Assembly: GCA_900769965.1 (NCBI GenBank)
Contig: CAAGIQ010000203.1
Location: forward strand, 1-15,461
DNA from: Bacilli bacterium
Lineage (GTDB): Bacteria > Bacillota_I > Bacilli_A > RFN20 > CAG-288
Direction: 5' to 3'
Length of the DNA: 15,461 nt
The notes beneath the pieces were generated by a model. That model saw only the letters and a list, made by a program, of their open reading frames with translations, made no database searches and was not told where the DNA came from. Positions 6,696-12,483 of this stretch are shown one piece after another (position 1 is the first letter of the stretch; each line of letters opens with the position of its first letter). Both the position numbers and the translations under genes were made by a program.

Positions 6696-7814
6696 TGAAA
6701 GAGTTATACGAATTAAATAAACTTTTTGACGAAGCCTTTAAAAGGCTAATCGAGATAAGGGGGTGTCTTTGATTTAGACGGACTTAAATCAAAGATAAAT
6801 GAGTTAGAGGAAATATCTAACTCTCCTACTTTTTGGAGCGATAGAGATAACGCTAGAAGAGTCTCTCAAAATCTAGCGGATTTAGAAGACCAATTAAATC
6901 ATGTCAATAAACTCGATAATTTAGCTTCTTCAATCAAAGATACCTTAGAGATGTTAAAGGTTGAAAACGATGAAGAATTCGCTTTAGAGTGCGAAAAAGA
7001 GATAGACTTATTTACAAAAGATATTACTTCTTTTGAGAATGAGATGTATCTTTCTGGTCCATATGATAAATCTAACGCTATCATCGATTTCCATCCAGGT
7101 GCTGGTGGAACCGAAGCTCACGACTGGGCTAACATGCTTTATAGAATGTATCTTCGCTACGCTGATAAACACAACTTTAAAGTTGATGTCTTAGACTATA
7201 TCGAAGGTGAAGAAGCTGGTTTATCTTCCGCTACAATTCTTATTAAAGGCAAGAACGCGTATGGATTATTAAAGGCCGAAAGAGGTGTTCATAGACTTGT
7301 TAGAATTTCACCTTTTGACGCTTCTGGTTGCCGTCATACCTCTTTTGCTTCGGTTAACGTCATGCCTCAATTCAACAACGAAGTTAATATCGAAATCGCT
7401 GAAAAGGATCTTAAGGTCGACACCTATAGATCTCAAGGCGCTGGTGGGCAAAACGTCAACAAGACTGAATCCGCGGTTAGAATCACTCATATTCCTACTG
7501 GAATAGTTGTCACCTGCCAAGTAGAAAGAAGCCAAATTCAAAATAGAGAAATCGCTATGAACTTACTTAAATCTCGTCTTTTTGCTCGCATGGAAGAAGA
7601 GAGAATTAAGAAGTTACAAGCTATTAACGGTGAGAAGAAAGATATCGAATGGGGTTCACAGATCCGTTCTTACGTCTTCTGCCCTTACACATTAGTTAAG
7701 GACCACAGAACTTCTTACGAAGAAAAAGACGTCTACAAAGTTATGGATGGCGATATCGATAACTTCATATTTGAGTACTTGAAGATGGAGTTTAGAAATG
7801 CGAGAAAACTTTAA
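6695..7814 (+). CDS. prfB: Peptide chain release factor 2, expressed by +1 programmed frameshift
   Basis: Reads UAA and UGA stop codons and triggers peptide release on the ribosome. The gene is two frames: ATG at 6695 gives 25 codons ending CTT at 6767, then TGA at 6770. A +1 shift (skipping t6770) continues at GAT 6771 to TAA at 7812. The product is 372 residues; Bacillus and E. coli RF2 are about 365. The SPF stop-recognition tripeptide falls at residues 205-207 and GGQ, which triggers hydrolysis, at 250-252, the same numbers as E. coli. SD GAGGAG lies within the end of secA. The order secA-prfB is shared with Bacillus. The last 17 nt overlap the next gene. An annotation starting at a downstream ATG such as 6951 would be wrong. 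RF2 shows that UGA is a stop codon here. Confidence 0.97.
6758..6773 (+). promoter_or_regulatory. prfB autoregulatory +1 frameshift site
   Basis: AGG GGG TGT CTT TGA T: an SD-like AGGGGG 3 nt before the slippery CTT followed by an in-frame TGA. This matches the E. coli arrangement AGG GGG TAT CTT TGA C, differing in the codon after the SD-like element and in the base after the stop (T for C). When RF2 is scarce the ribosome pauses at UGA, the peptidyl-tRNA slips from CUU to UUU, and full-length RF2 is made. Confidence 0.96.
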
Positions 7815-8781
7815 TTTTAAAAAGGTCTACGAAGAATTAAAAATAGACTTTAGAAAAGAGAATTTAAAGAAGACTTTATTTAATCTTTTCCTCATAATCT
7901 TAGGAAGCTTTATCTTAGCTTTAGGCGATGCTTTTTTCTTAATTCCTAACGCTATTGTTACTGGAGGAGTAAGTGGAATAGGAATAGTTATTTCGACTAT
8001 TTTTAACTTGGATGCTAAAGTGATAATCTCTATTCTTTACGGCGTCTTCTTCCTCATAGGTTTTGCTTTGTTAGGGTTTAAGTTTACATTTAAGACTGCC
8101 TTATCCACCCTAGTTTATCCTTTGTTTCTTTTCCTTTTATCTTACATATATGAGAAATATGATGCGTTCGTCTTAGTCGGAGCTGAAACCGATTATTCTT
8201 TGATGAGCTTAGCTGGAGTCTTTGGGGGTGTCTTAGTTGGAACTGGATGCGCTGTCACTTTTATCGGTGGCGGATCAACTGGAGGAGTCGATGCTCTTTC
8301 TCTTTCTTTAGAAAGGTATTTGCATCTTAAAGCTTCTCACTGCGCTTTTACGATAGACTGCGTGATTATCATGACCGGTTTCTTCTTCAATAAAAACTTC
8401 GCTTTTATGCTTATTGGTGTCGTGGCAGCATTCATGTGCTCGACGATGATAAATAAGATTTATATCGGTAACAACAACTGCTACTACGCCGAGATCATCT
8501 CTCCTAAATGGAAGGAGATTAACGATGAGATTAACTCTTCCTTGGAAAGAGGTACTACTCTTTATAAAGCTGTCGGTGGATTCACCGGTGAAGAAAAGGT
8601 AATGATAAGAGTAGTCTTTACTAAAGATGAATATTTTGATCTTCAAAAGATCATTGTAAAGTTTGATAAAAAAGCGTTTATTACAGTTACTCACGCCCAT
8701 CAGGTTACTGGAGATGGGTTTAAGAAATTCTCTCCGCTTATCGAAAGAAATGTCAAAGCGGATGAATCTAAGGAGGATTAG
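7798..8781 (+). CDS. YitT family membrane protein (DUF161/DUF2179)
   Basis: A 327-residue integral membrane protein of the YitT family, whose molecular function is not established. After a charged cytoplasmic N-terminus come hydrophobic segments at about residues 27-49, 56-70, 76-95, 104-118, 136-155 and 184-216, with the glycine-rich TGGVSGIG (55-62) and FIGGGSTGGVDA (155-166) loops typical of the family. A soluble C-terminal domain of about 90 residues follows (from about 228), matching DUF2179. The ATG overlaps prfB by 17 nt, with GGAG 7 nt upstream, so translation is coupled. The start fits family lengths of 280-330. It stops 2 nt before the protease gene. Related genes lie near prfB and ctpB in Bacillus (recalled, not checked). 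Confidence 0.9.
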   Translation: MRENFNFKKVYEELKIDFRKENLKKTLFNLFLIILGSFILALGDAFFLIPNAIVTGGVSGIGIVISTIFNLDAKVIISILYGVFFLIGFALLGFKFTFKTALSTLVYPLFLFLLSYIYEKYDAFVLVGAETDYSLMSLAGVFGGVLVGTGCAVTFIGGGSTGGVDALSLSLERYLHLKASHCAFTIDCVIIMTGFFFNKNFAFMLIGVVAAFMCSTMINKIYIGNNNCYYAEIISPKWKEINDEINSSLERGTTLYKAVGGFTGEEKVMIRVVFTKDEYFDLQKIIVKFDKKAFITVTHAHQVTGDGFKKFSPLIERNVKADESKED

Positions 8782-8783
8782 TT

Positions 8784-10244
8784 ATGGATATAAAAGAAAT
8801 GGATTCAGTTGATGCCTATGAAAGAGGCAGAAAAGATACTAAGAAATCTTATAAAGTTGCTATTATCGCTGTCGGTGTTGCGTCAGCTTTAATCGGTGGT
8901 TCATTAGGTTATCTAATAACTCAAGCTACAGATCCTATTCCTCAAAAGATTAGAGAAATCTATAACTATCTATCAAAAGATTGGCTCTATAAAGGAAGTG
9001 TTGAAGACCTTGAAAAAGAGTTAGCTTACCTCATGATTTCCGGTTTAGAAGATAACGATTACGATCATTATTTAATATATACCGATGACTACGCTTCTCA
9101 AGGACTTAATATTACTGGAAACGGAGTATATGGAGTTAGCTTATCTAATTACTATACCGAAGTTGATGGAGTTACCTATGGAGGACTTAGAATCTCCGAT
9201 CTTTACGAAGGTACATTAAAAGAAGCTGGAGCTATGATAGGAGATGTTATCTACGCTTGTAAGCAAGAGGGTGAAGAATATAAATATATAGAAGATTATA
9301 ACGTCTTAGATTCTTCGTCTTTAATTAGACCAAAAGAAGAAGGGAAAAGCGTAACTTTTTTGATTTCTAGAGATGGAGAAAATAAAGAGATTACCGCCTC
9401 TTTAGGAAGATATACGCAAGTACCAGTCACCTGTAATTCATATAAGAAAGACGGCAAGCATATCGTTGAATTAAGAGTTGCTACTTTCTTAGGTGATGTT
9501 CCTTCTTTTGCAGCTGCTTATCTAAATAAAGCTATTGAAGATAATGGAAATATCGATACTTTACTTATCGATTTAAGAGATAACGGAGGTGGCTATACAA
9601 GCTATGGAAGAGATTTTGCTAAGCTCTTTTTAGACTATGGCCAAACTATATATACTGAGAAAAACGGAGATGGAAAAGTATTTGCTTCCTATGTTCAAGA
9701 TGGAAGCCCATCTTTTAAAATCGATGATATAAGAATCCTTCAAAATGGTTCAACAGCTTCAGCTAGCGAGTTATTTATCTTAGCGATGAAAGATAATGCT
9801 AAAGCTAAGGTTTATGGAACCACTTCTTATGGAAAGGGAATCGAGCAAACCTTAGTTACCTTATCCGATAAATCAGTTTTAAGATTTACCACCGCTCAGA
9901 TTTATGGACCAAAGGGCTATTCTATTCATGAGGTAGGTATAACTCCAGATTATGAAACTAACGAATATAAAAAATACATTTCTAATCTAGTAAGCTACTG
10001 CGAAGATGATGGAAATTATGGCTATAGATTATCTTATAGAGATGAGAACGCTATAAAAGAAGGCTTTAAACACCTCGGAATTGAAAACGATATGTTTAGA
10101 GATTCTATTAACGAATATAAAGCAAGATTTGATCTTATTCAAGACGACAGATTCGATTCTAAGACTTTCTATAGATATGAAGGCGATATTTTGAAGATGT
10201 ATTTCGAAGGCTATAAAAACGAAATTTCAAAGGTTCTTTTATGA
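8784..10244 (+). CDS. S41 family carboxyl-terminal processing protease (CtpA/CtpB-like)
   Basis: A 486-residue membrane-anchored serine protease expected to act outside the membrane, trimming or degrading proteins from C-terminal ends. A single membrane segment at about residues 24-46 (after a Lys/Arg-rich N-terminus, no cleavage site evident) is followed by a helical region, a PDZ-like domain (about 105-210) and the S41 core. DLRDNGGG (263-270) is the substrate-loop motif. The catalytic dyad is Ser326 (in TASASE) and Lys351 (in YGKG), 25 residues apart as in Prc and CtpB, with Gln355 as the third catalytic residue. The C-terminal roughly 90 residues are an extra charged helical region of unknown role. 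The ATG has AAGGAGG 7 nt upstream. The substrate is not predictable. The stop overlaps uvrB (ATGA). Confidence 0.93.
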   Translation: MDIKEMDSVDAYERGRKDTKKSYKVAIIAVGVASALIGGSLGYLITQATDPIPQKIREIYNYLSKDWLYKGSVEDLEKELAYLMISGLEDNDYDHYLIYTDDYASQGLNITGNGVYGVSLSNYYTEVDGVTYGGLRISDLYEGTLKEAGAMIGDVIYACKQEGEEYKYIEDYNVLDSSSLIRPKEEGKSVTFLISRDGENKEITASLGRYTQVPVTCNSYKKDGKHIVELRVATFLGDVPSFAAAYLNKAIEDNGNIDTLLIDLRDNGGGYTSYGRDFAKLFLDYGQTIYTEKNGDGKVFASYVQDGSPSFKIDDIRILQNGSTASASELFILAMKDNAKAKVYGTTSYGKGIEQTLVTLSDKSVLRFTTAQIYGPKGYSIHEVGITPDYETNEYKKYISNLVSYCEDDGNYGYRLSYRDENAIKEGFKHLGIENDMFRDSINEYKARFDLIQDDRFDSKTFYRYEGDILKMYFEGYKNEISKVLL

Positions 10245-12223
10245 AATTTGTCCCTTTTAAAATAGAGTCTCCTTTTACTCCTAAAGGAGATCAGGAACAA
10301 GCGATAGTTAAGTTAGTTAAAGGGCTTGAAGATAATAGGAGAGTTCAAGTGTTATTAGGTGCTACAGGTACCGGTAAAACTTTTACTATGGCTAATGTTA
10401 TCGAAAGAGTTCAACGTCCGGCGCTAGTTTTGGTGCATAACAAGACTTTAGCGGGTCAACTATACGCTGAATTTAAGGAGTTATTTCCACATAACAGAGT
10501 TGAGTATTTTATCTCTAATTTCGATTTCTATCGTCCGGAGGCTTACCTTCCTAAATCTGATACTTACATCGATAAAGAAGCGGTGATGAACGAGGAGATC
10601 GAGATGATGCGTTCCTCCGCTATAAACTCAGCTTTGGAGAGAAGAGATACTATTATCGTCGCTTCAGTCGCTTCAATCTACGGGTTAACTGATCCAGATG
10701 AATATCGTAACTTAACTTTCTCTTTAAGAGTAGGTGAGGCTATAGATAGAAGAGAGATCATGACTAAGTTAGTCGATGCTCAGTACACTAGAAACAACAT
10801 GTCTATCGAAGCGGGTGAATTCCGTTTCCAAGGCGAGATGTTAGAGATTGCACCTTTCTCGAAAGATAACGAAGCTGTTAGAGTTTATTTAGATGAAGAA
10901 GATGTAATCGAAGAGATCGATATAGTTAAATTAACCACTAACGAGTTTGTTCGCTCTTTAGAAGTCTATCCAGTCTATCCAGCTGATGAGCATGCTTCTT
11001 CTTACATTAGAGTTAAAAGAGCGTGTGACTCCATAAGGAAAGAACTTATGGAAAGACTTGATTATTTCCATAAGGAAGGCAAACTTCTCGAAGAAGAGAG
11101 ACTTGAGATGCGCACTAAACACGATATCGAGTCTTTAGAGGAGTTTGGAATTTGCCCAGGAATTGAAAATTACTCACGTCATATCGATGGAAGAAAAGAA
11201 GGGGAACCACCTTTCTGTTTGATGGATTATCTTCAAGATGATTTCATCCTTTTTGTCGATGAATCTCACGTCACTTTACCACAGGTAGTCGGTATGTATA
11301 AAGGGGATAGAGCGAGAAAAGAAACTTTAGTTGAATACGGTTTTAGATTGCCTTCAGCTCTAGATAATAGACCTTTAAGATTTGAAGAATTTGAAAAGAA
11401 ATTTAAGAATATGATCTGTACTTCAGCTACGCCAGGAGATTACGAGATAAACGAAGCTGAAGGTGAAGTGGTTGAGCAGATTATTAGACCTACTGGACTT
11501 TTAGACCCTATCATCGAAGTTAGATCAAACGAGAACAACCCGGTTTACGATTTGCTTGCTGAGATTCAAAAGCGAATAGAATTAAATGAAAGAGTAATAG
11601 TCTGTACTCTTACTATTAACGATGCGGAAAACTTAACTGATTTCTTGAAGAATAAAGGAATTAAAGTTGCTTATATTCAACACGAAGTTAAGACTTTGGA
11701 AAGAACGGAAATAATCTACCATCTTAGAAAGGGAGATTATCAAGTCGTAGTTGGTATCAACCTCTTAAGAGAAGGTATCGATATTCCTGAAGTGTCTTTA
11801 TTAGCGATACTAGATGCTGATAAAGAAGGCTTTTTACGTTCTACTAGATCTCTTATTCAGCTCGTTGGTCGTACCGCTAGAAACGATCACGGAAGAGTTA
11901 TTATGTACGCGGATTCTGTCACCTCTTCGATGCAAGAATGTATCGAAGAAACCGAGAGAAGAAGAATGATTCAAGAGGAATACAACAAGGAACATAACAT
12001 AATTCCACATACGATTGTTAAGCCAATTAAAGAACCGATAAGACTTATTTCGGAGAAGAAATCTTTCAATATCGATAAAGGTATTAAGATGACTAAAAAT
12101 GAGATAAATAATTTTATTTCCGAGATGGAAAAAGCAATGAAAAAAGCTGCTCAAGATTTGGATTTTGAGAGAGCTATGGAATTAAGAGATCAGATATTCG
12201 AATTGAAAGCTGAGCTTAATTGA
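10241..12223 (+). CDS. uvrB: Excinuclease ABC subunit B (UvrB)
   Basis: DNA damage-verifying helicase subunit of nucleotide excision repair, working with UvrA and UvrC. 660 residues, full length. Walker A GATGTGKT at 40-47; the beta-hairpin that clamps DNA around residues 91-105; DESHVTLPQ as the DEAD-type motif; helicase motif VI QLVGRTARN. The C-terminal UVR domain (about 617-660, with LDFERAMELRDQIFELK) contacts UvrC. The hairpin reads ISNFDFYRPEAY where E. coli and thermophilic Bacillus have VSYYDYYQPEAY, so three of four conserved tyrosines are Asn/Phe/Phe. The ATG overlaps the protease stop (ATGA); AAAGG lies 7 nt upstream. uvrA, often adjacent in Firmicutes, does not follow here. Confidence 0.98.
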   Translation: MKFVPFKIESPFTPKGDQEQAIVKLVKGLEDNRRVQVLLGATGTGKTFTMANVIERVQRPALVLVHNKTLAGQLYAEFKELFPHNRVEYFISNFDFYRPEAYLPKSDTYIDKEAVMNEEIEMMRSSAINSALERRDTIIVASVASIYGLTDPDEYRNLTFSLRVGEAIDRREIMTKLVDAQYTRNNMSIEAGEFRFQGEMLEIAPFSKDNEAVRVYLDEEDVIEEIDIVKLTTNEFVRSLEVYPVYPADEHASSYIRVKRACDSIRKELMERLDYFHKEGKLLEEERLEMRTKHDIESLEEFGICPGIENYSRHIDGRKEGEPPFCLMDYLQDDFILFVDESHVTLPQVVGMYKGDRARKETLVEYGFRLPSALDNRPLRFEEFEKKFKNMICTSATPGDYEINEAEGEVVEQIIRPTGLLDPIIEVRSNENNPVYDLLAEIQKRIELNERVIVCTLTINDAENLTDFLKNKGIKVAYIQHEVKTLERTEIIYHLRKGDYQVVVGINLLREGIDIPEVSLLAILDADKEGFLRSTRSLIQLVGRTARNDHGRVIMYADSVTSSMQECIEETERRRMIQEEYNKEHNIIPHTIVKPIKEPIRLISEKKSFNIDKGIKMTKNEINNFISEMEKAMKKAAQDLDFERAMELRDQIFELKAELN

Positions 12224-12237
12224 TACGTTTTTACCAG

Positions 12238-12265
12238 TTGACAAAAAAGGAAAGTAAGATATTGT
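12238..12265 (+). promoter_or_regulatory. Strong -35 promoter just after uvrB
   Basis: A perfect TTGACA (12238-12243), a 16-nt spacer and TATTGT (12260-12265, 4/6). Transcription would start near 12272 and, given the terminator ending at 12360, would make an RNA of about 88 nt. Confidence 0.5.
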
Positions 12266-12271
12266 TTCTTT

Positions 12272-12360
12272 ATTAAGATTTGATGAGCTTAGTAAGTTAT
12301 AGCGAAATCAAATATCGTTAATTTGATGTTTATTCTAAGCAATTTTCATCGCTATTTTTT
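12272..12360 (+). ncRNA. Candidate structured small RNA or attenuator between uvrB and nifJ
   Basis: The segment can fold two ways. Fold 1: GATGAGCTTAG (12282-12292) pairs with CTAAGC (12335-12340) and TCATC (12346-12350), 11 bp with a 5-nt bulge, enclosing a 7-bp hairpin ATCAAAT/ATTTGAT (12307-12313 with 12321-12327). Fold 2: ATAGCGA (12299-12305) pairs with TCGCTAT (12349-12355), followed by a T-run, keeping the inner hairpin. The two outer helices share 12349-12350 and cross each other, so they exclude each other or form a pseudoknot. No ORF with a ribosome site is seen here. I do not recognise the family; no tRNA, SRP or 6S signature is present. Confidence 0.4.
12299..12360 (+). terminator. 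Intrinsic terminator of the uvrB transcript and the candidate RNA
   Basis: A 7-bp stem ATAGCGA/TCGCTAT (12299-12305 with 12349-12355) closes a 43-nt loop that itself holds a 7-bp hairpin, and is followed by six T (12355-12360). The loop is larger than usual, so it is a branched and perhaps regulated terminator. No simpler terminator occurs after the uvrB stop. Confidence 0.55.
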
Positions 12361-12364
12361 CGAT

Positions 12365-12387
12365 AAGATATATAAATATATCTTTTT
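12365..12387 (+). promoter_or_regulatory. AT-rich inverted repeat with T-run upstream of nifJ
   Basis: aagatata-taaa-tatatctt (12365-12384) is a perfect 8-bp inverted repeat on a 4-nt loop, running into five T (12383-12387). It could be a second weak terminator or an operator, since its end abuts the TTGACT -35 element at 12386. With almost no G-C pairs, its use as a terminator is doubtful. Confidence 0.35.
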
Positions 12388-12416
12388 GACTATTAATATT
12401 ATGTTAATAGTACAAT
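12386..12416 (+). promoter_or_regulatory. nifJ distal promoter candidate with palindrome in its spacer
   Basis: TTGACT (12386-12391, 5/6), a 19-nt spacer and TACAAT (12411-12416, 5/6). An 8-bp inverted repeat actattaa/ttaatagt (12389-12396 with 12404-12411, 7-nt gap) fills the spacer, so a bound regulator would block RNA polymerase. The TTAA half-sites recall redox-repressor sites such as Rex, but the gap differs from that consensus, so the regulator is unassigned. Confidence 0.4.
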
Positions 12417-12433
12417 TTTTGCTGTTCTTTTTA

Positions 12434-12463
12434 TGGACAAAAAAGACTCCTAAAGTCTATAAT
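12434..12463 (+). promoter_or_regulatory. nifJ proximal promoter
   Basis: TGGACA (12434-12439, 5/6), an 18-nt spacer and a perfect TATAAT (12458-12463). The start near 12470 gives a leader of about 14 nt with GGAGGA (12474-12479) before the ATG at 12484. A 5-bp inverted repeat agact/agtct (12444-12448 with 12454-12458) lies in the spacer. This is the best candidate for the main nifJ promoter. Confidence 0.65.
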
Positions 12464-12483
12464 TAACATGTATGGAGGAATTT

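Noticed and set aside
6951..7814. RF2 as a 287-residue protein from the internal ATG
   Set aside because: The upstream frame continues with RF2-like sequence to 6771 and joins the 25-codon start by the standard frameshift; an internal start would lose the N-terminal domain.
8308..8700. 130-residue minus-strand open frame
   Set aside because: It lies fully inside the yitT-like gene on the opposite strand, has no family resemblance, and fits an antisense shadow.
11834..12154. 106-residue minus-strand open frame inside uvrB
   Set aside because: Antisense shadow of conserved UvrB helicase and UVR coding sequence.
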